NCBI GenBank assembly: GCA_050330975.1
Contig: JBHJHK010000048.1
Span: forward strand, 1 to 10,549
DNA: 10,549 nt
From: JBHJHK01 sp050330975
Lineage (GTDB): Bacteria > Pseudomonadota > Gammaproteobacteria > Competibacterales > Competibacteraceae
Reading direction: 5' to 3'
Below are positions 1 to 6,498 of the stretch, piece after piece (position 1 is the first letter of the stretch; the number at the start of each line of letters is the position of its first letter). A program made the translations under genes and the position numbers. The notes beneath the pieces are model-generated. The model saw only the letters and a list, made by a program, of their open reading frames with translations. It made no database searches and was not told the DNA's origin.

Positions 1-79
1 CCCCCCGCCTCCCGCCCCCCCCCCGCCCCCCGCCCCGCGGGCCGCCCCCGCCGCCCCCCGCCGCCGGCGCCGCAAGCAT
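1..79 (-). CDS. 5' end of an unidentified divergent gene (truncated by the contig edge)
   Basis: The minus strand has an ATG at 79-77 preceded by a perfect AGGAGG (91-86) with a 6-nt spacer, which is a very strong translation start. The first codons read M-L-A-A-P-A-A. The sequence then becomes almost pure G/C and would encode mostly Gly and Arg, which looks like poor-quality contig-end sequence rather than protein. The gene is divergent from trxB and would share its upstream region. In E. coli trxB is divergent from lrp, with ftsK beyond it, so one of those neighbours is a guess, but nothing readable here supports a name. The start itself is fairly secure; the product is unknown. Confidence 0.45.
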   Translation of the reverse strand, partial: MLAAPAAGGGGGGPRGGGRGGGGRRG

Positions 80-85
80 GGCATT

Positions 86-91
86 CCTCCT
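86..91 (-). promoter_or_regulatory. Consensus Shine-Dalgarno for the truncated divergent gene
   Basis: AGGAGG on the minus strand lies 6 nt before the ATG at 79-77. It is the strongest ribosome site in the window and the main evidence that a real gene runs off the left edge. Confidence 0.55.
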
Positions 92-160
92 GGTGTCGTG
101 GGTCAAAGGGGGCACAACGATCGACCGAAGTTGAATTTGCCTCGGGGCATCGCGACATTG

Positions 161-211
161 TTATTCATACCACCGGGTTATCCATACCACCGGGTTATCC
201 ATACCACCGGG
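161..211. repeat. Three tandem copies of a 17-bp unit upstream of trxB
   Basis: Three head-to-tail copies of TTATYCATACCACCGGG lie at 161-177, 178-194 and 195-211. The first has T and the others C at position 5; otherwise they are identical. The array ends 50 bp before the trxB start and lies between two divergent genes. Tandem units of this length can be binding sites for a regulator or a replication protein, or a simple slippage repeat. The first nine bases of copies 2 and 3 (TTATCCATA) differ at one position from the DnaA-box consensus TTATNCACA. Its function is not known. Confidence 0.9.
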
Positions 212-261
212 ACCCTGGGGTCCACGGCGCCACTCCAGCGCCCCACGGAGAGATTGCAACC

Positions 262-1257
262 ATGGCCAACGCCAAACACGCTCATCTGTTGATCTTGGGT
301 TCTGGACCCGCCGGCTACACGGCGGCTGTCTATGGAGCCCGGGCCAATTTGACGCCACTGTTGATCACCGGGCTCCAACCTGGGGGACAACTGACCATCA
401 CCACCGACGTCGACAACTGGCCCGGCGACGTCGAGGGTCTCCAGGGGCCGGCGCTCATGGAGCGGATGCGGGCCCACGCGGAGCGCTTTGGCACCGAGAT
501 TGTCTTTGACCACATCCACACCGTAGATCTCAGCCAACGCCCCTTCCACTTGACGGGAGACACCGGCACCTTTACCGCCGATGCCTTGATCATCGCCACC
601 GGCGCCAGCGCCAAATACCTGGGGTTGGCGTCGGAGCAGCGCTTTATGGGCAAGGGCGTGTCGGCCTGTGCCACCTGCGATGGCTTTTTCTATCGCAACA
701 AACCCGTGGCCGTGGTGGGAGGCGGCAACACCGCCGTGGAGGAGGCATTGTACTTGGCCAATTTGGCCGCCAAAGTCACGGTGATCCACCGCCGCGACAA
801 ATTTCGCGCCGAAAAGATCATGGTGGACCGGCTCATGAAGCGGGTGGAGGAGGGCAAAATCGAGCTCGCCCTCGACCACACCCTCGACGAGGTCCTAGGG
901 GACGATGTCGGGGTCACCGGGTTGCGGCTGCGCTCCACCAAAGCTGATGCCAGCCGAGAAATTGCGGTCCACGGGGTGTTTATTGCCATTGGCCACCAGC
1001 CCAATACCCAGTTGTTCGAAGGCCAGCTGGAAATGGAAAACCGTTATATCATCACCCAAGGTGGTTTGACGGGGGCGGCCACGGCCACTAGCGTGCCGGG
1101 GGTGTTTGCCGCCGGCGACGTGGCGGATCACGTCTACCGCCAGGCCATCACCTCGGCGGGCACGGGCTGTATGGCGGCGTTGGATGCCGAGCGCTACCTG
1201 GATCAATTGGCGGGGGAGCGGGACCGCCTAGAGCGCCCAATGGCCGCCGGCTCTTGA
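262..1257 (+). CDS. trxB: Thioredoxin reductase (NADPH)
   Basis: This is the cytoplasmic FAD enzyme that passes electrons from NADPH to oxidised thioredoxin, supporting ribonucleotide reductase, methionine sulfoxide repair and disulfide homeostasis. The 331-residue protein is the usual length for the low-Mr family. An FAD dinucleotide motif GSGPAG is at residues 13-18. The redox-active CATC is at 136-139, within ACATCDG. The NADPH fold motif GGGNTA is at 153-158, followed by HRRDKFRA at 176-183. The C-terminal FAD motif GDVADHVYRQA is at 285-295. The ATG at 262 is preceded by GGAGAG at 247-252, nine bases away. The gene is monocistronic here: it is divergent from the truncated gene at the left edge and convergent with nhaC. 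No trxA is present. Every key residue is intact, so the assignment is firm. Confidence 0.97.
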   Translation: MANAKHAHLLILGSGPAGYTAAVYGARANLTPLLITGLQPGGQLTITTDVDNWPGDVEGLQGPALMERMRAHAERFGTEIVFDHIHTVDLSQRPFHLTGDTGTFTADALIIATGASAKYLGLASEQRFMGKGVSACATCDGFFYRNKPVAVVGGGNTAVEEALYLANLAAKVTVIHRRDKFRAEKIMVDRLMKRVEEGKIELALDHTLDEVLGDDVGVTGLRLRSTKADASREIAVHGVFIAIGHQPNTQLFEGQLEMENRYIITQGGLTGAATATSVPGVFAAGDVADHVYRQAITSAGTGCMAALDAERYLDQLAGERDRLERPMAAGS

Positions 1258-1261
1258 GGGT

Positions 1262-1278
1262 GGGGGCCCATGGCCCCC
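1262..1278. terminator. G/C hairpin between convergent trxB and nhaC
   Basis: A perfect 7-bp stem, GGGGGCC paired with GGCCCCC, has a CAT loop and lies in the 32-bp gap between the trxB stop (1257) and the nhaC stop (1290). Its symmetry would suit bidirectional termination. There is no T-run on either side, so it is not a textbook intrinsic terminator. Confidence 0.45.
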
Positions 1279-1289
1279 GGGAGACTTCG

Positions 1290-2315
1290 CTACTTGGCGA
1301 GGGCGGGGGCGGCGCCCACGTCGCCGTGGCTGGTAGCCTGAAAACCGTGGTGGCTCAAGTCTTTGATCGCCTCGCCACTCGCCTGCCACGCGGCGATTTC
1401 CCCAGCTGTTGCCCTGGGGGAAAACAGGCCGGTGAAGGCGTAGATAATGCCGATCACCGGCGCCAGCCAGCAGGCGAAGGCCAAGGGGATATAGAGGAGA
1501 TTTTCGAAGTTGCCATCGCCAATCCCCAGGGCCAAGGCGCTGATGACAAAGGCGCCGCCGGCGTTCCAGGGTATCAAGGGCGACATGAGGGTGCCCCCCT
1601 CCTCTAGGGCCGCGGTGATGGCCTCGATGCGTTCAAAAGACGCCTGGTCGCCCTCGATGAGACTAAACCCCGCCCAGGTGTAGATCCCCAAGGCGATGGC
1701 CATGGCGGGGATCGTCGTGGGGAGCATGTTGCGGATGTGGTCGAACAACGAAGTGCCGGTGACGGCGGGGGCCAGGTTGGTGGTGTCCGACAAGGGGGAA
1801 ATCTTATCGCCGAAGAAGGCCCCGGAGACCACCGCTCCGGCGGTCCAGTACACGGGAATACCAAATCCCGCCCCGATGCCCATGAGGGCCAGACCGACGG
1901 TGCCGACGGTGCCCCAAGACGTCCCCAGGGACACCGACACCACCGAGCAGAGGATCATCGCCGCCGCCAAGAAGATCTCCGGGGACAGTCCCAGCAGTCC
2001 GTAGTAGATCAACGTGGGGACCGTGCCCGAGGCGATCCAGACCCCGATGATCATCCCCACGGTGATCAGCACCGACACCGAAGGCAGGGAGACGTGGATG
2101 ACGTGGAACACCCCCCGTTCGATGGAGGACCACGAGTGGCCCAGGGCGTAGCCCACCATGCCGGTGACGGCCAGGCCAATGGCCAGGGGAATGTGGGGGG
2201 TGAAGTCGCCGAAGTAAAACAGCTGGACACCGAGGACCAACAAGGTGATGGCAATGGGCACCAGGGCGAGCCCCAAGGAGGGCTGGCGCGGAGGTTGTGC
2301 GGGGGTGTCGGCCAT
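1290..2315 (-). CDS. nhaC: NhaC-type Na+/H+ antiporter with an internal in-frame deletion
   Basis: The product belongs to the NhaC family of inner-membrane Na+/H+ antiporters, which export Na+ in exchange for protons. Family signatures are clear: SLGTSWGTVGTVG near residues 129-141, FFGDKISPLSDTTNLAPAV near 167-185, and the C-terminal GTLMSPLIPWNAGGAF near 241-256. The protein is only 341 residues, against about 450-480 normally. The usual central block of several membrane helices between the TTIP region and the (S)RTLEDxGT..SPLIPWN region is absent. Residues around IEAITA run straight into ALEEGGTLMSPL near residue 235, with the reading frame kept. The ATG at 2315 is chosen over the GTG at 2330 because AGGAG (2327-2323) sits 7 nt before it. 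The gene lies 129 bp downstream of putA on the same strand. Family membership is firm; transport activity is doubtful. Confidence 0.88.
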   Translation of the reverse strand: MADTPAQPPRQPSLGLALVPIAITLLVLGVQLFYFGDFTPHIPLAIGLAVTGMVGYALGHSWSSIERGVFHVIHVSLPSVSVLITVGMIIGVWIASGTVPTLIYYGLLGLSPEIFLAAAMILCSVVSVSLGTSWGTVGTVGLALMGIGAGFGIPVYWTAGAVVSGAFFGDKISPLSDTTNLAPAVTGTSLFDHIRNMLPTTIPAMAIALGIYTWAGFSLIEGDQASFERIEAITAALEEGGTLMSPLIPWNAGGAFVISALALGIGDGNFENLLYIPLAFACWLAPVIGIIYAFTGLFSPRATAGEIAAWQASGEAIKDLSHHGFQATSHGDVGAAPALAK

Positions 2316-2322
2316 GGTTTTT

Positions 2323-2327
2323 CTCCT
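2323..2327 (-). promoter_or_regulatory. Shine-Dalgarno fixing the nhaC start
   Basis: AGGAG on the minus strand lies 7 nt before the ATG at 2315. It overlaps the codons after the alternative upstream GTG (2330), so the ATG is the better start. Confidence 0.7.
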
Positions 2328-2444
2328 CACGGGGCCGCGGCGATGGGGATCGCCACGGGGTGGAAAGGGTTCTGGGGTGGGATCCGCCGCCGCCCCAGTG
2401 GGACGGTGGAGTGCCCGAGGGGCTCTACGAGGAGCGATGGAGCG

Positions 2445-5400
2445 TCATTCGACGGCGGCCAACAAGCTGGCATTGCCGCCGGCCGCCGTGGTGTCGATGC
2501 ACAGGTGGCGCTCGATGAAATAGCGCTCGGGGGCGATGACTTGGGTCTCCAGGGACAGGATGGGTCCGGGGCGCTCGGCCAGGGCGAGGCGCAGGGCGCG
2601 GGTCCAGGCGGAGGCCCCGGCGGCGGCCACTGCCGCCACGCCCGCCAGGTGTTCCAGGGTCTCGGGGGCGACGCCGCCGTCTAGGGCCACCACCGGCGCG
2701 CCGGCCCGGCGGAGGGGTTCGACGGCCGCCGGGGCCCCCGGCACCGCCACCACGGCGCCACAGCCGGCGGCGAGGGCCTGGACCGCCTGGGCCAAGGCGA
2801 TCTCCACCCCGGGTCCTAGGCACAACGCGGGTCCCTTGGGATAGAGGCCCAGGCGGTTGCTCTCCCCCGTGGGCCCGGGGAGGGTAAAGGGGCCCGGGTC
2901 GAAGGCCGCCGCCGCCGCCACCGCCTGGCGCACGACCCCCCGCCGGCCCTCTAGGGCCTTGCGCAACACCGCCACCTTGTCGGGTCGCGCCGCCCAATTG
3001 CGGGCGTCGAGGTCTTTCAACGCCCCCTGGAGGGCCTCCGGGTCGACGGCGGGGGCCGACGGGGGCGCCGAGTCCGCGACGGCGGGGACGCCGGTGCGAA
3101 ACCGCGCCACGTAGTGGGGGCCGCCGGCCTTGGGGCCCGTCCCCGACAGGCCCTCGCCGCCGAAGGGCTGGGAGCCGACGATGGCGCCGATCTGGTTGCG
3201 GTTGACGTAGATGTTGCCCACCCTGAGGCGCTCGACGATTTGTTGGACCCGGTCGTCGATGCGGGTGTGGAGGCCAAAGGTCAAACCGTAGCCCCGGTCG
3301 TTGATCTGGTCGACGACTTTATCGATGTCCTTGGCTTTGAAGGTGGCCACGTGGAGCACCGGGCCGAACACCTCCCGCTCCAGGTCGCCGATGCCCGCCA
3401 CTTGGATCACCGCCAGTGCCACGTAGTGGCCATTGTGGGGAATGGGCAGGGATTTCAACAGTCGTCCGGCCCGGTGCTGGGCTTCGCAATAGGCCTGGAT
3501 CTCCCCTTGGGCCTCGGCGTCGATAACCGGTGAAACGTCGGTGGCCAGATGCCAGGGGTCCCCCACGGTGAGGGCTTCCATACCGCCGTAGAGCATCTCC
3601 AAAAGCCGATTCTGGGCTTCCTCTTGGACGTAGAGCATCCGCAGCGCCGAACAGCGCTGGCCGGCGGACTGGAAGGCGGAGATGAGGATATCCCGCACCG
3701 CTTGCTCCGTGAGGGCGGTGGAGTCCACCACCATGGCGTTGAGGCCGCCGGTCTCGGCGATGAGTACGGCGTCGGGCCCGGCGTTGTGGGCCAGGGCCTT
3801 ATGGATGAGTTGGGCCACCGCGGTGGAGCCGGTGAAGCAGACCCCGGCGATGTCCGGCGCCGCCGTCAACGGCCCACCGACGCTGGGCCCATCCCCCGGC
3901 AGGAGTTGGAGGGCCGCTGGGGGCAGCCCAGCCTGGCGCAGCAAGGCCACGGCCCGGGCGGCTATGAGGGGCGTCTGCTCGGCGGGTTTGGCGATGACGG
4001 CGTTGCCGGCGGCCAATGCCGCGGCGATTTGCCCGGTGAAGATGGCCAGGGGAAAGTTCCACGGCGAAATGCAGACGAACACCCCCCGGGGCGACCCCGG
4101 CTGTTCGGTCTCCAGGCGCTCGGCCTCCCCGGCGTAGTAGCGCAGGAAGTCCACCGCTTCCCGGACCTCGGCGATGGCGTCGGTGACGGTTTTGCCGGCC
4201 TCCCGAGTGGCCAGGGCGCAGAGTTCGGCGACGTTGTCCTCGTAGAGATCGGCCGCCCGGCGCAGCACATCCCCCCGCTGGGCCGCGGGCAGCGCCGACC
4301 ACTGGGCGAAGCCCGACGGGGCGTATTTCAGGGCCGCGGCGACCTCTTCTGGCGTGGCGTCAAACACTTCCCCCACCACCCGCTCGGGGTCGGCGGGGGA
4401 GACGGCGGACCGCCCGGGGCCTTTGGGATCGGCGGGCTCGGCCAACAACGGCGCCGCCCGCCAAGTGGTGGCGGCAAAGGCCTCTCGGGCTTCCAGCAGG
4501 GGAGTGATGGAGGCCGGTTCTTGGACCCGAAAGCCCCGGGAGTTTTGCCGCTCTGGGGCGAACAGCTCGGGGGAAGGACGAATGGTGGGGTTGGCAATGG
4601 CTCCCCCTAGGGCTTCGACCTGGGCCACGGGATCCCGGGCGATGTCCTCTGGGGGAATATCCTCGTCGACGATTTGGTTGACAAAGGAGCTATTGGCGCC
4701 GTTTTCCAGTAGGCGTCGCACGAGATAGGCCAGCAGATCCCGGTGGGCCCCCACCGGAGCGTAGATTCGACAGCGGGTGCCTTCGTTGGCCTTGATGATC
4801 TCGTGGAGGGATTCCCCCATGCCGTGGAGGCGCTGGAACTCGAAGTCGTTTTTGTCCTGGCCGGCCATGGCCAGGACGGCGCCACAGGTGTGGGCGTTGT
4901 GGGTGGCGAATTGGGGGTAGATGCGGTCGCGGCGGTCGAGGAGCATCCGGGCGCAGGCCAGGTAACTCAGATCGGTGTTGACCTTGCGGGTAAAGACCGG
5001 GAAGGTCTCCACACCCAGCTCTTGGGCGAGCTTGATCTCGGTGTCCCAATAGGCCCCCTTGACCAGGCGCACCATGATGCGTCGGTCCAGGGCCTTGGCC
5101 AGGGCGTAGAGGTGTTCAATGACGGGCATGGCGCGGCGGCCATAGGCCTGGACCACCACCCCAAAACCATCCCAGCCCGCCAGGGCGGGGTCGGCGAGGA
5201 GGGCTTCGATGACGTCCAGGGAGATGTCGAGGCGGTCTTGTTCCTCGGCGTCGATGTTGAAGCCGATGTTGGCCGCCGCCGCCTGTTGGGCCAGCTCCAA
5301 CCCCCGGGGGACTAGTTCGGCCATCACCGTCTCGCGATGGCTGTATTCGTAGCGGGGGTGGAGGGCCGACAGCTTGACGGAGATGCCGGGGCTAGAGCGA

Positions 5401-6113
5401 ACATCCCCCACGGTGGCCTGGGCGATGGCTTTGATCGCCTCGGTGTAGGCCCTGTGGTAGCGGATGGCGTCGGCTTCAGTGCGGGCCGCTTCCCCCAGCA
5501 TGTCGTAGGAATAGGTGTAGCCTTTGCGCTCTTGACCCCTGGCGTTGGCCATGGCGGTCTTGATGTTTTCGCCGAGGACGAATTGGCGCCCCAGGAGCTT
5601 CATGGCGTGACCCACGGCGGTGCGCACCACGGGTTCTCCCAGGCGGCGGATCAAGCCCCGCAGGGCCGCGACGGGTTTGGCTGGGTCGTCGTAGAGGACC
5701 CGGCCGGTGAGCATCAGCGCCCAAGTGGAGGCGTTGACCAACGACGACGACGAGTGCCCCAGGTGGGCGCCCCAGTCGGAGGGTTCGATCTTGTCGTAGA
5801 TGAGGTCGTCGATGGTCTCGGCGTCGGGGACCCGCAGCAAGGCCTCGGCGAGGCACATCAATCCCACCCCCTCGGCGGTAGAGAGGCCGTACTCGGCCAA
5901 AAAGCTCTCCATCAACGACGGCGAGGTTTCTCGGCGCACCTGTTTCACCAGGGCGACGCTGGCGGTGCTGATATCGGTCCGTTGGGAGGCTGAAAGGCGC
6001 AGTCGACTGGTCAATTCGCCCACCACATCGGCTTCGCTGCGGCGGTAAAACCGACGGACGGTATCTCGTGATTTAGAGAGTTGTGGGGGAACGGTGATGG
6101 CTTCTCGGTTCAT
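2445..6113 (-). CDS. putA: Bifunctional proline dehydrogenase / L-glutamate gamma-semialdehyde dehydrogenase
   Basis: PutA oxidises proline to P5C with FAD, passing electrons to membrane quinone. It then oxidises glutamate semialdehyde to glutamate with NAD+, channelling the intermediate between sites. Counting from the ATG at 6113 gives 1222 residues. The proline dehydrogenase barrel carries ISVKLSALHPRY (K247), IDAEEQDRL (D288, E290), RLVKGAYWDTE and RIYAPVG...YLVRRLLENGA (Y451, R466, R467), matching E. coli K329, Y540, R555 and R556. The aldehyde dehydrogenase domain has PWNFP (N686), ETGG (E787), GQRCSALR (C821) and EVFGP (E914). A C-terminal ALDH-like domain ends with TTAAGGNASL. The N-terminal ribbon-helix-helix domain of E. 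coli PutA is missing, which makes this a type-B PutA that cannot repress its own gene. A weak AGGTG favours the start at 6113; ATG 6134 adds 7 residues and has no ribosome site. All catalytic residues are intact. Confidence 0.97.
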   Translation of the reverse strand: MNREAITVPPQLSKSRDTVRRFYRRSEADVVGELTSRLRLSASQRTDISTASVALVKQVRRETSPSLMESFLAEYGLSTAEGVGLMCLAEALLRVPDAETIDDLIYDKIEPSDWGAHLGHSSSSLVNASTWALMLTGRVLYDDPAKPVAALRGLIRRLGEPVVRTAVGHAMKLLGRQFVLGENIKTAMANARGQERKGYTYSYDMLGEAARTEADAIRYHRAYTEAIKAIAQATVGDVRSSPGISVKLSALHPRYEYSHRETVMAELVPRGLELAQQAAAANIGFNIDAEEQDRLDISLDVIEALLADPALAGWDGFGVVVQAYGRRAMPVIEHLYALAKALDRRIMVRLVKGAYWDTEIKLAQELGVETFPVFTRKVNTDLSYLACARMLLDRRDRIYPQFATHNAHTCGAVLAMAGQDKNDFEFQRLHGMGESLHEIIKANEGTRCRIYAPVGAHRDLLAYLVRRLLENGANSSFVNQIVDEDIPPEDIARDPVAQVEALGGAIANPTIRPSPELFAPERQNSRGFRVQEPASITPLLEAREAFAATTWRAAPLLAEPADPKGPGRSAVSPADPERVVGEVFDATPEEVAAALKYAPSGFAQWSALPAAQRGDVLRRAADLYEDNVAELCALATREAGKTVTDAIAEVREAVDFLRYYAGEAERLETEQPGSPRGVFVCISPWNFPLAIFTGQIAAALAAGNAVIAKPAEQTPLIAARAVALLRQAGLPPAALQLLPGDGPSVGGPLTAAPDIAGVCFTGSTAVAQLIHKALAHNAGPDAVLIAETGGLNAMVVDSTALTEQAVRDILISAFQSAGQRCSALRMLYVQEEAQNRLLEMLYGGMEALTVGDPWHLATDVSPVIDAEAQGEIQAYCEAQHRAGRLLKSLPIPHNGHYVALAVIQVAGIGDLEREVFGPVLHVATFKAKDIDKVVDQINDRGYGLTFGLHTRIDDRVQQIVERLRVGNIYVNRNQIGAIVGSQPFGGEGLSGTGPKAGGPHYVARFRTGVPAVADSAPPSAPAVDPEALQGALKDLDARNWAARPDKVAVLRKALEGRRGVVRQAVAAAAAFDPGPFTLPGPTGESNRLGLYPKGPALCLGPGVEIALAQAVQALAAGCGAVVAVPGAPAAVEPLRRAGAPVVALDGGVAPETLEHLAGVAAVAAAGASAWTRALRLALAERPGPILSLETQVIAPERYFIERHLCIDTTAAGGNASLLAAVE

Positions 6114-6190
6114 CGTGCACCTGAATAATGGCATATCGGCACGGAAGAAGTGATGTTCTCAACCGTGTAGAGCGATATTTGTAAATGATG

Positions 6191-6226
6191 TTTATACAAG
6201 TTTAGTAGAGGTTCTTCGTTTGGCAA
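6191..6226 (-). promoter_or_regulatory. Possible putA promoter
   Basis: On the minus strand TTGCCA (6226-6221) is 5/6 to the -35 consensus and lies 16 nt before TAAACT (6204-6199), which is 4/6 to the -10. An overlapping TATAAA (6196-6191) is a better -10 but has no good partner. The site is in the AT-rich region about 80-110 bp before putA. AT-rich DNA gives such matches by chance, so this is tentative. Confidence 0.25.
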
Positions 6227-6348
6227 TGTTTTGGGTTTTTGGAGTGGTTTGGAGCTGTAGAGTATTGCCCAAGTTGAGGTTGTTGCTAAATAGATTTGCT
6301 AAAAAAATTGGCGGTGATATTGTGAAACGGCAATGGTTTCCACAGATT

Positions 6349-6376
6349 CCATGGGCTCTTGAGTTTTCCCCCATGG
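6349..6376. repeat. Short inverted repeat in the AT-rich gap
   Basis: CCATGGG (6349-6355) and CCCATGG (6370-6376) form a perfect 7-bp inverted repeat separated by 14 bp, with partial symmetry continuing outward. The arm spacing of two helical turns (21 bp, start to start) would fit a dimeric regulator's operator. CCATGG is itself palindromic, so the pattern could also be chance. Confidence 0.3.
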
Positions 6377-6422
6377 ACTAACGAAATATGACATTCAGTT
6401 GTGTTTTTTCTGTGATTAATGG

Positions 6423-6450
6423 TTCGCAAGATTTTTAAGTTGCTGATAAT
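6423..6450 (+). promoter_or_regulatory. Possible sigma70-type promoter before the SulP pseudogene
   Basis: TTCGCA (6423-6428, 4/6 to the -35 consensus) is followed after 16 nt by GATAAT (6445-6450, 5/6 to the -10). It would start transcription about 40 nt before the probable start codon of the SulP gene. Sequence match only, in AT-rich DNA. Confidence 0.3.
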
Positions 6451-6498
6451 AAAAAATTTTCCTAGATCCATAAGGGCATTTAAATTTTTGGGAGATCC

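Larger units (their letters stand above)
6135..6498. other. AT-rich intergenic region between divergent putA and the SulP pseudogene
   Basis: This gap of about 360 bp holds no convincing gene. By hand count 6181-6480 is about 37% G+C, far below the G/C-rich coding sequence on either side. It contains weak promoter-like matches in both directions and one inverted repeat (6349-6376). The short open frames inside it have no recognisable protein features. It may be an ordinary divergent regulatory region, old decayed sequence, or the edge of an imported segment. Confidence 0.7.

Noticed and set aside
131..167. trxB promoter around TTGAAT/TTGCCT
   Set aside because: No -10 element with good match and spacing could be found downstream of either hexamer.
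161..211. Replication origin
   Set aside because: The three DnaA-box-like units each have at least one mismatch, there is no AT-rich unwinding element beside them, and no dnaA, dnaN, rnpA or rep gene is nearby.
161..211. CRISPR array
   Set aside because: The 17-bp units abut with no spacers between them, and no cas gene is present.
178..879. 233-residue open frame on the minus strand opposite trxB
   Set aside because: It is antisense to clearly coding trxB, runs out through the 17-bp repeats, and shows no family features.
1737..2684. 315-residue open frame on the plus strand opposite nhaC and the end of putA
   Set aside because: It crosses two real antisense genes and the gap between them, and it is full of His, Asp, Gly and Gln repeats typical of a non-coding shadow.
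3549..4610. 353-residue open frame on the plus strand opposite putA
   Set aside because: It is antisense to the conserved aldehyde dehydrogenase domain of putA, its composition (Gly, Gln, Arg rich, many GGG/GGD runs) is that of a shadow frame in G/C-rich DNA, and it has no recognisable motif.
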